64,000 bases of DNA, taken from assembly GCA_029204225.1 (NCBI GenBank), contig CM055106.1:48497337-48561336 (forward strand). Reading direction: 5' to 3'. The DNA comes from Diphasiastrum complanatum. Lineage: Eukaryota; Streptophyta; Lycopodiopsida; Lycopodiales; Lycopodiaceae. A program made the translations under genes and the position numbers. Under the pieces are notes generated by a model that saw only the letters and a program-made list of their open reading frames with translations, had not been told where the DNA came from and searched no databases. Below, piece after piece: positions 23,479-34,806 of the stretch (its first letter is position 1; each line of letters opens with the position of its first letter).

Positions 23479-24366
23479 ATGGATCAAACCAATGAAAACC
23501 CAACATTTGATCTATCAAACCCATCCAATGTGGCACAAGCTCTTGAACTTCTATACCAACAAATTCAAACCACTAATAAGCAGCTTCTTGAAACTAATCA
23601 AAGAAACCAAGACTTAGAGTCTAGGTTAGCCAATCAGAAGAAGCATGTAGTTCCACCTCCTGTAAAAGTGTTTAAGGGAGAGAAGAAAGATAGGAACTTC
23701 AGTGGTAAGTTCTTGGGTAAATGTTTGGAACAAATACTTTGCCATGAACCAATTCCCTGAATCTGAGAAGTTATCCACTGTCACCATATTCCTTGAAGGA
23801 AGAGCCTTAGTTTGGTGGGATGACTTAGTTGCAAAGGGCAATCAACCTTGTACATGGGATGATTTTTGCAAGCTTTTTAGGGATTATATTCTACCACTTT
23901 TAGATGACTAAGAACACTTCCAAAAGTTGAGTCATCTAACCATGAATAAAAGTTTGGAACAGTTTATTCAAAATTTTCATGAGCACTTGAATCCACTTTA
24001 TGGTGATATTCCACCTAAGGTACAAATGTTAATGTTTATTGATGGGTTACCAAAAGATTATCAAGTGGATGTTCGTAGGAGCCATCCAAAGCCCTAGAAG
24101 ATGCTATTAGGGCTGCAAAATACTTTGATGACACACCTAAGCCACCTAGGGTTCAACAGCCTAATGAGCAGAAAAAAGGTTTTCAATTTAAGAGGAAGGA
24201 TAGGGAAGTTGTTAATGAAACACATCCCAATTCCAACAATCCTAAAAAAACCAAGAAAAACTTTAAAAATCATCATGGTGGCAATGATAAAGCTGAAGCT
24301 CGTAAGAAGAACCTGTGCTTCAAGTGCAATGGCGAGGGTCACCTTGCACGAGATTGCGTCAAATAA
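23479..24366 (+). pseudogene. Ty3/gypsy gag, frameshifted
   Basis: ATG at 23479 opens a gag-like frame (MDQTNENPTFDLSNPSNVAQ) with a predicted coiled coil around QQIQTTNKQLLETNQRNQDL. A +1 shift near 23700 moves to the capsid part (FLEGRALVWWDDLV and TWDDFCKLFRDYILP, the W-W and F-x-x-x-F blocks of gypsy gag). A TAA at 23909 and another shift near 24090 follow. A basic region leads to a zinc knuckle CFKCNGEGHLARDC (CX2CX4HX4C) near 24315-24357. The role would be particle assembly and RNA packaging, but the copy cannot make a whole protein. Confidence 0.85.
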
Positions 24367-24437
24367 CCAGCTTCTACCTCAGGTAATCTATCTCGAAGTA
24401 ATGAGATGGATGTATTTTGTCCTTAGTTCTTTAGTCT

Positions 24438-26285
24438 TTGGTCCTAATGACCTTAAGTGCATTAAAAGTAAAGAAATTGAACAAGGTAACTGTTAAGAAT
24501 AGATATCCACTGCCGTGGATGGATGACCTAATAGATTATCTTGGTGGTGCTGGGTACTTTACCAAGATAGATATAAGGTCGAGATTCCATCAGATACGCA
24601 TTAAGGCAGAAGATATACCAAAAATCGAGTTTTGAGCTCGCTTTGGTCACTACAAATTTTTGGTGTTGCCTTTTGGTTTGACCAATGCATCGGCAACTTT
24701 TCAATAAATGATGAACGATTTGTTCAGGCCATATTTGGAAAGATTCGTAGTGGTATTATTAGATGAAATCCTAGTGTTCAGTAAGACTTTGGCGGAACAT
24801 AAGGAGCATCTTAGGATTGTCTGGGACATCCTAAGAAGGGAAAAGCTCTTTGCCAAAGAGTCTATGTATGACCTTTTTTGCGAAGGAATTGTCCTACTTG
24901 GGACATAAGATTTTCGAACGGGGAGTGGAGATTGAGGTCGATCGTATCCAGAGGGTTATTGATTGGCCTATTCTCACCACAGTTCGCGAAATCAAGTTTT
25001 TCTTGGGGTTTGTGAAATTTTTCCGTCGGCATATTCCCCAATTAGCTCAATTGGCATTTCCCCTTACCCAGGCCTTGACAGACTATAAGAAGCTAAGCCG
25101 GAGGGCTAAGAGTCCACTAGTGGTGTGGACGGAGGATATGAATAATTGTTTTGAGTTGCTTAAGAAAAGTGTCACTTCGGCACCAATACTAATCATTGGC
25201 GATCCTAATAAGACTTTTGTGGTTAGGACCGATGCCAATGATTATGCTATTGGAGCTGTTTTGATGCAGAATGGACATCTTGTGGCTTATGAAAGCAAGA
25301 AACTCAATCCTGTTCAGTCTAGGTATTGTACCTATGAGAAGGAACTATTTGCAATTGTTCATTCCTTGAAAATTTGATGACATTATTTGTATGGAGCCAG
25401 ATTTGAAGTTTTGATGGATCATCAGACTCTTCGATATTTCTGTGATGCTACAGATTTAAAGGGGAGGCAAGCTAGATGGGTTGAGCTGATGCAAATCTTT
25501 GACTTTTCTATACATTATTGTAAAGAAAGTCAAAATACTCTAGCGGATGCTTTGAGTCGGTTACCGATTATTAATCAGTTGTGCTTTACTGTTATAGAAC
25601 CGGAGTTGTTTCAGTCTCTTCAAGGACAATATGAGTCCGATCCTTTTTTTGGAAAGTATTGGCAACAAGTACTTTCGGGGGTCAATTCAGGTTTGCAAGA
25701 TTCCTCGAATCAGGGAAATATTGAAACGGATTTCCTAATTCCAAACATGATTTTGTTTCGTAAAGGAAAGGTGTGTGTACCAGAGAATGACACTGTAAGG
25801 GCCCAAATCTTGCATGAGTGTCATGATAGTCCATGCGCATGACATCCGGGTATACAAAGAACACTTGACTTAGTTCGAAGGCAATTTTGGTGGCCTATGA
25901 TGAAAAGTCAAGTAGAGGCCTATGTACTTAAATGTACTAAGTGCCAGTTAAATAAAGCAGAGAGGCTAAAAGCTAGTGGCCTATTACATCCTTTCGATAT
26001 TCCTACCGGAAAGTGGTAGAGTATATCTATGGATTTTGTGGTCGGGCTTCCATGTATAGGGAAGGGCCACGATTCGGCAGTGGGTCATTGTTGACAGACT
26101 TAGGAAGTTTGCTCAATTTATCCCAACCAAAACTACTATTAAAGCTTCAGAACTAGCTCAATTGTTTGTTGAGAAGCTTTTTTGACTATAGGGGCTGCCT
26201 TGCGATATTGTCAGTGACCGTGACCCAAAATTCACTGGGAATTTTTGGCAAGCAGTATTTGAAAAGTTGGAAACAGCTTTAAGTG
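24438..26285 (+). pseudogene. Ty3/gypsy pol: RT, RNase H, integrase N-part
   Basis: Protease and the first reverse-transcriptase blocks are deleted. The remaining frame starts at KNRYPLPWMDDLIDYLGGAG and FTKIDIRS, then VLPFGLTNASATFQ. The catalytic F-x-D-D box is degraded to VVVLLDEILVFSK, losing one Asp. Thumb and RNase H follow (FLGFVKFFRRHIP, DPNKTFVVRTDANDYAIGAV, YCTYEKELFAIVHSLK, DHQTLRYF, QNTLADALSRLP). The integrase zinc motif is H...C..C (HPGIQRTLDLVRRQFWWPMM then CTKC). Stops occur at 24633, 24906, 25375, 25840 and near 26020. Similarity ends at 26285 in SDRDPKFTGNFWQAVFEKLE. Confidence 0.9.
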
Positions 26286-26299
26286 TCCATATTCCTCTG

Positions 26300-27300
26300 T
26301 CCAGTTAGTAACCACGAGGAGATAACGTATACTACTGTTTCTCCTAACCAAAAGAATTCCACATGAAAACCACAATCTAGTCAACAATATACTATTTTGT
26401 GTAGAAGAGGAGGGGCGCGAGACTCCACTACACCACCCAGAATAAGGGGCTTGTGTTATAATTGCGTAGCACCCGATCATTATTTGCTTGATTGTCTCGA
26501 ACCAAGGAGGTCAATGGGATATGTATCACTTTGTGCTAACTGCAAGTGCGAAGGAAATGTCACTACAGAATGTCCTCAACCACAACAACCACGGTCTAAA
26601 CCATAGTTTGTAAATTCACCTAAGGAAGATGAGCCTTGGCCATCTAATTCTAATCCTGATATGCTAGTCTAGAGAATAGAAGTAGAATCAGAGATACTAG
26701 AAGATCAAGACCAGGATTGGCCTGATTTAGAGTTAGAATTAAATAAAGTTACAACTAGAAGTAGAAAAAATATACTGAGTCTTCGAGATAAGAAGAAAAG
26801 TAAAAAATGCGAATTCTACGAAAAATGTGACAAATAGGACGCAAACTGTAGAATAGACCGTAGAAACTCCTCTTAATAAAAATCCAAACTTTGATTGGTC
26901 GGATGAAAAATATTATGAAGCGGATATCAGTTCAGAGGCTAAGATTCTTCTAGATGAAGAGACTAAGAAAGTTAAGATAGTGATGTTTGCAGATTTGATC
27001 ATAAGTATTGAATCACCTAGAGATCCATCGTCACTTATAAAACATCGCTCTTATGATATAGTAGAAGATTTCACTTTTAGAATGTAGAATATAACATTAT
27101 ATGACAAATACTAGGATCACGTGGAATTATAGGCCTCCACACTGCACAACAAAGAGTAACTACAAATAAGAGTGAGAAGAAATGACAACATTCTTGCTGA
27201 GATCGAGGTCGAGAAAGATTGGAGTCTAAATCACATTCGAACATAACTTGACATGTTGCAGTTTGATCTTATCAATTTTGATTGGACGATATAAAGGTAT
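26300..27300 (+). pseudogene. zinc-knuckle protein relic
   Basis: A short frame around 26454-26600 contains CYNCVAPDHYLLDC, a CX2CX4HX4C nucleic-acid-binding knuckle, followed by CANCKCEGNVTTEC, a second knuckle that has lost its His. Downstream acidic text (EILEDQDQDWPDLELELNK, FDWSDEKYYEADISS) continues with stops and shifts to about 27290. Two knuckles followed by an acidic linker fit a gag of a different retroelement from its gypsy neighbour. Confidence 0.55.
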
Positions 27301-27769
27301 ATTATAAAATATGCATATTTTGGTTTTTGATTAGTCATGATGTCTCAAATTACAAAATCATACACTGATCATGATTTTTTTGGTGCAAATAAGAGCAAGG
27401 TAGGAAGAGCACCTGAAATGCAAAGATATAAGAACATCAATCGAAATTGAAGATGCTTGAATATATAAAATCTCAATATATTTTATAAAATTTTCTATAC
27501 ATTTAAGATACAAAAGGCTCATCCACATGAAGGGAGACCATTCATTTTTCTGTATCATATTTATTTTGATCTATGATCTCTATATCTAGTTCTCTAGCTG
27601 GAAGAACCTTTGGTGGACTACTATCTGCATTATCAATAGCATAGGAATTATCCACCACGATCTCTAATGCTTCATGCTGAAAATGCATGATCCCTTGCAG
27701 GCATGTAGGAAGCTGAAAAAGCAAAGCTAATAAGGACTTGTATTAGAAATATATGTAGGAACCAAGCAC

Positions 27770-28480
27770 TGTTTATGAGGCAATGTCAACACCTGATGCT
27801 GACCAGTGGAAAGCAGCCATGGATGCAGAATTCGATTTTCTGATTGAGAATCAAACGTGGACTATAACTGAGTTGTCAAATGATCGAAATCCGATCCCAT
27901 GCAAGTGGTTGTTCAAAGTGAAATATGATGCTGAAGGAAAAATAAATCGATACAAGGCCAGATTGGTAGCCAAAGGCTTCTCCTAGATTCCAGATCTGGA
28001 TTATTCAGAAACCTTCAATCCTGTAGTAAAGCATGCTTCAATTCATTTACTTCTTTCCTATGCAGCTGCAGTTGACCTTGAAGTTCATCAAATGTACGTC
28101 CAAACTACATTCCTCAATGGCACCATTGAAGAGGAGATCTACATGTCCCAGCCAAAAGGATATGAGCTAAAGGGTAAGGAGCACCTAGTGTGTAAAATTC
28201 ACAAAGCTCTGTATGGTCTGAAATAGTATCCAAGAGCCTGGTTCAAAAAATAAATACATTTCTAATCGATAATGGTTTCATTCCAAACTCGATAGACTCA
28301 AATGTTTATTTTAAGTCCGTATCGGATTCCTTCATAATCATCACTCTTTATGTTGATGACACATTATTGTTTAGTAACAATTTAAATTTGTTGAAGGATA
28401 CCAAATGCTTGTTAGCACATGAACACAAGATGACAGATATGGGTCCTGCTCACTACTATCTCGAAATTCAGATTTTTTGA
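27770..28480 (+). pseudogene. Ty1/copia reverse transcriptase fragment
   Basis: The frame reads DADQWKAAMDAEFDFLIENQ, TWTITELS, KWLFKVKYDAEGKINRYKA, RLVAKGFS, a stop at 27985, then LDYSETFNPVVKHASI, NGTIEEEIYMSQPKGYELK, KIHKALYGLK and LYVDDTLLFSNN with the YVDD catalytic box intact. It ends near MTDMGPAHYYLEIQIF. The same blocks recur in the same order at 54600-55320 with close similarity, so both derive from one copia family. Confidence 0.9.
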
Positions 28481-28765
28481 ATTCGACCCAACAGACAGAT
28501 TTTCATCAGCAGCAAATGCTTTTCGGTCTTTGACCATAAAGGCTCCTTCGTCCATGTCGATGTTGGGAGATGTTGCGACTGCATTCGCCTATTGATTTGG
28601 TTGCTTACTACATTCTTAGCTTTGAGAACCCTGTAATCCTGGATCTCATGGTTAGTGTGCTTGCAATACTTACAGAACATCTTCTTATTTGACTATGGAT
28701 TTGATTATTGTTCTTGACTTTGAGTTGGTTTCTGATGAGCAGATGGCGATAGATTGGTAGTGTGT
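28468..28765 (-). pseudogene. copia gag zinc-knuckle fragment, inverted
   Basis: On the minus strand MFCKYCKHTNHEIQDYRVL is a copia gag knuckle whose last Cys is replaced by Tyr. It abuts the plus-strand polymerase fragment with an overlap of about a dozen bases at the junction, so an inversion or independent insertion brought them end to end. A separate knuckle of the same type lies at about 29250 in the same orientation. Confidence 0.6.
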
Positions 28766-28769
28766 CAAT

Positions 28770-28915
28770 TACCAGCTATGAGTTCAAGATGAAGCAAATA
28801 CTACAATGTGAATGGAACCAAAAATGTAGACACAAAAATGCACTCAGTTAAATTAGAAATGTGAGTACAGAAACTCAACTTTCAGCTAAAAATCGTTGAT
28901 AGCTAGATAATCAGA
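28770..28915. repeat. LTR-derived segment, second copy
   Basis: AGCTATGAGTTCAAGATGAA, GGAACCAAAAATGTAGACAC and GTTGATAGCTAGATAATCA occur here and, in the same order, at 30188-30367 inside the LTR that follows the primer site at 30123. The copy here lies between the two minus-strand gag fragments, probably a truncated LTR left by a nested insertion. Confidence 0.65.
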
Positions 28916-30000
28916 ACTCATCAACTTAACAACACCTCTCTGAAATTCAACCTTGACAATCCTTTCACCTTCAACGGAATGTGTTGAGTTGTCTCCAAGC
29001 TACACAACTCTAGAATGGATGAAAGGCTTGTAGCTTTGGAACCAGTCTCGATGATGGGTCATGTGCTGAGTTGCTTCAGAGTCCAGGTACCAGGAATCGA
29101 TATTTTGAAATTATCTGACCTTGGTCATAAAGGCAGCTTCATCCTCCTCTTCATGCTGGATAGAGTGACTGGTTGATGCAACATTTGCTTGTTGTTGGAA
29201 CGACTTCTTCTTTTCATTGTTGTATTTGAGCATTCTACAGTCCTTAATGAGATGACCAGTCCTCTTACAATATTTGTAGAAGAGTTTTTGCATAGTTTGG
29301 GATGATAAAGAATTCGACCCTGCGTCTGAATTTGACCCTGAGCCAAAATTTGACCAGGGCCAAAATTCAATCCAGAGCCAAAATTTGATCCTAACTGCAT
29401 GTTGCTCTTTTCCCCTAAATAATCAGATTTTGTGGATTTCTTTGACTTGATTGAAATAACTCTTGATAGAGTAAGTTGTTGTTGGGTTGAAATAGCCATG
29501 ACCTAAGTTTTGTAGGCTTCAAGGAGACTCAATAAAAGAGTCATTACTGCATCTGAATCTTCAATGTTTGATCCAGTTGCAGTCATCTGCTCTATGAGAT
29601 TTTTGAAGGTATTAAGATGGCTGGAAATAGTGTCTGCATCAGACATCCTCAATGTGAAGAACTTCTTCCTCAGATGGAGTTGAGATGTGACATCTTTGAT
29701 GTCATAAAGTGTTGCTAGGATGTCCGAAGCATCCTTGGTTGTCTGAGCAGATCGAATGTGACTAATCTGGGAGTCTTTGATATTTAGTGTGATTAAGGCA
29801 AATGCCTTGCCATCTCGTTGCCTCCATTTGGTGATGCTAGTTGCATCAGCCTCTGGCTTGATTTCGGTACCATCAACTATGTCCCATAGTTCCTTGGCTA
29901 GTAAAACGACTCTCATCTTGAACTTCTAGAGATGGTAGTTCTCTCCATCGAGCTTGTCAATCAGAGAAGAACTACAACTCGAATCCATTATGGTATTGTG
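28916..30000 (-). pseudogene. Ty1/copia gag and protease start
   Basis: Reading down from about 29990: a gag start (DSSCSSSLIDKLDGENYHL), MRVVLLAKELWDIVDG from 29916, LHLRKKFFTLRMSDADTISS, a stop, then a Gly/Gln-rich linker with internal repeats (GSNFGSGLNFGPGQILAQGQ), a zinc knuckle FYKYCKRTGHLIKDC, and the protease block WYLDSEATQHMTHH. The protease active site is normally D-S/T-G-A; here Gly is Glu. The gag closely resembles that at 53.3 kb. The element is cut at about 28916 by LTR-like sequence. Confidence 0.85.
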
Positions 30001-30122
30001 TGGGATATTATTGGTAGAAATAACAGTAACGTGAAATTGTTGGATGCGCACTAACTGGTATGAGGTCTTGGTAAAAATGAGACTGAATCCTCAATGAATA
30101 TGCAGATTACTGAGCCACTTGC

Positions 30123-30367
30123 TCTGATACCATGTAGGATCTTGATGAAAACGTGGTGAGCAGTGGAAGTAATGAGCAGATTGAGATAGATTACTAGCTA
30201 TGAGTTCAAGATGAAACGAATACTTCAATGCGCAATGGAACCAAAAATGTAGACACAAAAATGCACTCGGATAAATAAAAAATGTGAGTATAGAAGCTTG
30301 AAGTTGGCCGCGGAGGAACAGTAGGGCGCCCAACCTTCAGATGAAAATTGTTGATAGCTAGATAATC
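30123..30367 (-). mobile_element. primer site and 5' LTR of the minus-strand copia
   Basis: GCTCTGATACCA at 30123-30134 is TGGTATCAGAGC on the minus strand, the tRNA-iMet primer site. The LTR overlaps it and runs upward in window coordinates from TGTAGGATCTTGATG at 30133. It contains the blocks repeated at 28770-28915. The far LTR end is not resolved beyond about 30367. Confidence 0.7.
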
Positions 30368-30589
30368 AAAACTACAACTAACTAATTCTACATAAGCCTA
30401 CATAGTCACTGAACATCATTGCAGAATATTACTTGTACATTGTTACACTAGATGCCTGTAAGATGAATAGTGCATTAAAGCCCTTAGAAAATCTACTTGC
30501 AGTTCCACAGAAGGCCGCCGTTATTTAGCAGTAAGTGGATCAGATTTTTCTAGTTAACAGTATCGAAAAAATTAAGTAAGGGTCCGATT

Positions 30590-30720
30590 TATTAGACCTA
30601 ATCCGATCCAATCTAGGGTCAAAGATGTCCGAATTGATCAGACCCAATCCGATCTGATCCAGGGTTGAAGACGTCCGCATATTTTCCACTTCGATCTGAT
30701 TCAATCCAGGGTCATAAAAT
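30590..30720. repeat. degenerate tandem repeat, about 60 bp
   Basis: Three imperfect copies of GACCCAATCCGATCTGATCC plus AGGGTTGAAGACGTCCG follow one another. Similar phrases (TTGGGTCGAAAAAATTAGAT) trail off to 30800. Confidence 0.5.
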
Positions 30721-31060
30721 CACATTTTAATGGGATTGACATTGGGTCAGAAAATAGGCTTGGGTCGAAAAAATTAGATCCTGAATTTTTTCGATCCTTT
30801 GCTAAAAATTTGAGCCTTCATATTTTTGTGTAGTTTTTTTAGAATAAGTATGAACAGGTTTCAATATGCTCATTACCTTATGGAATTGGGCTTGAGCATG
30901 AATTCTACAAGTCAAAGCTTGTGAACGACCTATTGAGCGCAGCGGAATGAGCCTGCTTTCCTAATGCATGACTACGCCTATCAATATTGAACAAAACATA
31001 ATGACACGTTCAATATCTTAGCAACAAACTTTGAAATCATCAAATCTTAAGTGATTACAT

Positions 31061-31133
31061 AGCCAAACAATGAAGAATGAATCATCAGACAAAAGCTAGC
31101 CAAACAATGAAGAATGAATCATCAGACAAAAGC
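31061..31133. repeat. 36-37-bp tandem duplication, near perfect
   Basis: AGCCAAACAATGAAGAATGA with ATCATCAGACAAAAGC occurs at 31061 and again at 31098 without a mismatch in the shared 36 bases, so this duplication is recent relative to the surrounding relics. Confidence 0.85.
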
Positions 31134-31317
31134 AATATGAGATCACAGAGATTCTGACATAATACTGAAACACAATAAATGATAGACTGATTCAAAGAGC
31201 ACGAGACAATTGCAAATAGAAATTGCAAATAGAAAAGCTATCTCTGAAAACTCTATCTGATTTGCACTTCCGTTGATAAGCAATAAGCACTAATAGCAAA
31301 ACTCTAAAAACACTCTA

Positions 31318-31510
31318 AAGAACTGAGCTAGAATGCTCAAGAGTGTTCAAGCATGAAAGCTTGAGAGAGTTGCTACGTGATCATCAAATAATAGAAGTAT
31401 GATCAGCTTTTTATATTGAGCAAAAATGGGCATCCACCATTAGGACAGCTGATTAGGTCGTAGATCGTAATGGCCAGTTGGCCATAGTGAGCTGGCATCC
31501 ATCCAATTAG
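31318..31510. repeat. direct repeat, partner at 32872-33060
   Basis: GCTAGAATGCTCAAGAGTGT, TTGAGAGAG.TGCTAC, ATTAGGTC.TAGATCG and GGCCAT..TGAGCTG.CATCC recur in the same order at 32872-33060. The 1.36 kb between them includes a probable copia 3' end and LTR, as if an element had inserted into an older repeat or between its two copies. Confidence 0.6.
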
Positions 31511-31639
31511 TGCTTCTTGAAAATTCACTTGTGGGCGATTTTTGTTCACCTCTACAGATTGTGTAGAAACATGCATAAAACTGCATAGCTAGGTAATGTA
31601 GTGGATGACAATTAAAAATGATTAGTCGATCATCGGGAG

Positions 31640-32278
31640 AATAATCCAACAAGAGCAAGAATGATTTTGATACTCATAGTTTGAAAAAACATGTTTTTTC
31701 ATGTTTTGAGACGTCTTGTAAACTTCTCTTGAGATTAAGTGAAGCATCCAAAGAGGACACTTACATCCTTGAGAAAGTATTCAGCCTCAAAAAGGTCAAG
31801 ATAGCATTTTATTTTAAGATTAGATCCATCATGGATAAAGTTCATAGTATGTGGACTAGTCAAGCTAGTATGCTTAATCTTTGTGATCAACATTTTTTCT
31901 CATCTCATGATCTTGATCCCTATGATCTTTATGATCATTGTGAGGTATGGAAACCTCGGATTTCTACATTTATGATGGAACTACCTTCATGCAAATGGAA
32001 CTTTCAAATCAAAGATCATCATCAAGCATGGAGGAAGCATATCGAAATAGTGGCAAATTGGTGGAATACTCTTCAAAGGTGTTGGCAAGAGATTTCCACC
32101 AAAGATTTCTTATCATGGATATGGTGAGCATGCTACTATGATGGATTCTTTGGCTGATCTTCACTTCATATGCATACCAAAGGATCCACTCAAAAAGTTC
32201 TTCATCAAGCATAAGTCCAACCTTGGATAGATTCCAAGATCAATGTTCATGTCAAATAGATAACTTTTTAGGAGGAGT
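31640..32278 (+). other. unassigned open text before an LTR
   Basis: A frame of about 148 codons (31681-32127, no ATG at its edge) reads FKIRSIMDKVHSMWTSQASM and CEVWKPRISTFMMELPSCKW. I do not recognise it. Its position just upstream of a polypurine-like tract (TTAGGAGGAG) suggests retroelement interior, but none of the RNase H blocks is visible. Confidence 0.25.
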
Positions 32279-32868
32279 GTTGAAAATGAAAAGCCATCTA
32301 TCTTGACTTTTGGGGTTTGATGGAATTTACACCATGCATGTAGTTGTTATACTTTAAAAAGCCAAATTTGGCCTAGGAGAAACTTGAGCCACTTCACATG
32401 CATAAAGTCTAGTTTGTCAAATGTGACATGCAAAGCAAACTAAGAGTTGTATTGGCACATGCATGAACATTTGTACATTTGTATTGTAAAAATGACACAT
32501 GTAAAAATTAAGTAGATAGGGTTGCATATCTCTACATGCAAAGTGTTAGGTGTCAAGTTTTAGGTAGATACTACACTTAGAAGTGTAAAATTGTGAATGG
32601 GGCTAGTGCAACCTCGAGCTAGTACCATCACTATATATGTATGTGGGATCTATCACAAATTTTGATGATGAATCAAGCATTGAGACTTTGTACTTTTCCC
32701 ACATGTGTGAAAGCAATCATAGTTTGGTTATTAGCATTCTAGATTGTGATCTAGCCATAGAATCTAGAGATAGATTGTGATTTTCACTCTTCAATTGATC
32801 TATGTGTTAGTAAGATCATTCACACATTTATTGTACATCCTTCACGTGTGAGCTTGCTGGATTTTTGT
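32279..32868 (+). mobile_element. probable copia-type LTR
   Basis: TGTTGAAAATGAAAAGCC starts directly after a purine tract (AGGAGGAG), the normal 3' LTR junction. The LTR-like stretch runs to about 32868, where the repeat shared with 31318 begins. TATATATGTATGTGGG near 32630 may be its promoter region. The end is inferred from the repeat boundary. Confidence 0.5.
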
Positions 32869-33060
32869 TAAGCTAGAATGCTCAAGAGTGTGCTTGAGAG
32901 AGCTGCTACAATGTTCAAAATATCTTTATGATAAAAATATGATCAATTACTTATACTAAGCAAAATACGGCATGTCTAGTAGGACAATTATTAGGTCATA
33001 GATCGCGATAGCCATTTGGCCATAATGAGCTGCCATCCATCTAGTTAGGTCTTCCTAGAA

Positions 33061-33680
33061 ATTGCTAGATAGGATGTAACTGTATTTGAATCAGAAGCAA
33101 CTATGTATTCGTGGATGACAAAAGGATCAGTAAGACTAGACGAGCCTAGACACATCTAAGACTACTAATTTTAGTAAGGTGCAAATGGTATCTAACTTGA
33201 TGAGCAGGCACATTGGTATCTTCTATACAATACATCGCTGGGTCTATGTAGTCGGAATCAACTTGTGTGATAGACGATGTAGCAATATGTTGACTCTCTA
33301 CAAAAGACTGTTGTATTGGATGGGGAGCGATCGGCCTTGGATAAGAATACTCTGGTTCAGAATGTGAAAGTGGTGTAGGATGGTTCATAGAACCAAAGGA
33401 GTGAGGTTGATGAAAAACTGGGCCTATTGGCCTTGGTTGGTTTTTATTCTTGGCCTCTACGCGGATGCATTGGCAGTGTAGTTCGGTGCGTAATGCGTAG
33501 GTCCAGGTGGTCTGTACAAATGGTACAGCGGTCATGGTGCCTGTTGATAGTACGTTTTGTGAAAGATTCAACTAGTTTCATCACATTTTGCAATATTTCC
33601 ATATTTGGCATATTGAGGCCAAAACTTGTTTTAGACTTAGAGGTTGACTTTTCAAAGTTCATTAGTCTAAATCTCATTTG
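33061..33680. other. unassigned sequence with Pro-rich minus-strand frame
   Basis: A minus-strand frame at 33146-33571 is rich in Pro, His and Ser (PRPIGPVFHQPHSFGSMNHP, SYPRPIAPHPIQQSF) and is open for 141 codons. It has no recognisable domain; it may be the low-complexity part of a retroelement gag. Confidence 0.25.
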
Positions 33681-33689
33681 AATAAACAC

Positions 33690-34206
33690 TTTTTGAAAGT
33701 GTGGGAAAGATAGAATGCGAGTTTGAGTAGATTCAATTTGAATAAGTTGGGTACATTGAATCTAGACCCAAAATTGGTAGGGTTAGCATTTTGGTGGGAA
33801 AGCCAAGTGGCCAAATAGGGTTAGGACCTGCTATAAAAGGATGTAACTCGTGGAGAGAGTCATCTTCTCTCTTCTCTATCTCATTTCATGCTTATACATG
33901 GTTCTCTTGGGTTCTACTATCCATAGGTGCACTATCTTGGTGATTGCTTGCAATTCTATGTGTAGAATGATCTATATTGCTATTTTTGGATCCACACGTG
34001 TGAAATATAGTAGCTTGCTGGTTTTGTACGGACAACAACAATACATAATCATTTCATTCAAGTTTGATCAAGTTCTATTAGTGTTTGCATCTCAAATTGT
34101 GTGTAGATGCTGATTTTTCTACATTGGTGAAATTGGTAATGTATTTCTCTTTCTAACCAAAGATCATTCAAGTAGATTGGATCTTAAGGATCTGAAATCT
34201 TTCACA
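33690..34206 (+). mobile_element. 5' LTR of a copia element with TATA box
   Basis: The LTR ends in CTTTCACA at 34206, directly followed by a primer site. TATAAAAG at 33832-33839 is followed by a C/T-rich stretch (CATCTTCTCTCTTCTCTATC) at about +30, typical of an LTR transcription start. The left LTR end is not seen; 33690 is a guess. Confidence 0.6.
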
Positions 34207-34218
34207 TGGTATCAAAGC
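34207..34218 (+). other. primer binding site
   Basis: TGGTATCAAAGC differs by one base from the perfect complement of tRNA-iMet (TGGTATCAGAGC), a common variant in plant copia elements. It immediately abuts the LTR end and orients the following gag. Confidence 0.85.
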
Positions 34219-34806
34219 TTGTGTTTCAGGTTATGAAGGAGGAAATCAGATCTATCAATGATTTGGTGAAGATATCAAGTCTAGAGCATGCTAGAGAAGA
34301 TTCTACACCAAAATCGGATTTTTTGCTTTTGTAGATTGGATCTTTTGTAGATCAAAACACTAAATAGGTCAATATACTTGTTTAATTCTGTTTTTTGAAT
34401 TCACATGCTGGATTTGGCCAATTTTTGGATCATTGGTTCAGCCTAAGTGGTGGCTTATAGATTGCATATCAAATTTTCAGCATTTGCATGTAGATTTGGA
34501 ATAGTCAATTTTTTGTGATTTTGTCAGAACCCTAATTTTGATTGGATCTCTAGATAGTGAGGTTGCTGGACTTCATTTGAGTGTGTTTCAATCTTAGGAA
34601 GTGACAAAAGTCATTTGATTGAGGATAGATCATAGGTTGATCAAGATTCCATGATTTTATGTGTTGATTTGCTTGGATAAGTGCTAGAAGAGAATTTGTG
34701 AGATAGTTTCAAATCTTGGTGATTTCTTTTGAAAGCATTTGTTGTTGTTCAAAGGAGTGCTTTGTGAATTGAAGCAGGTTGAAAGAGAAGATCAGGTCAT
34801 TGCTAC

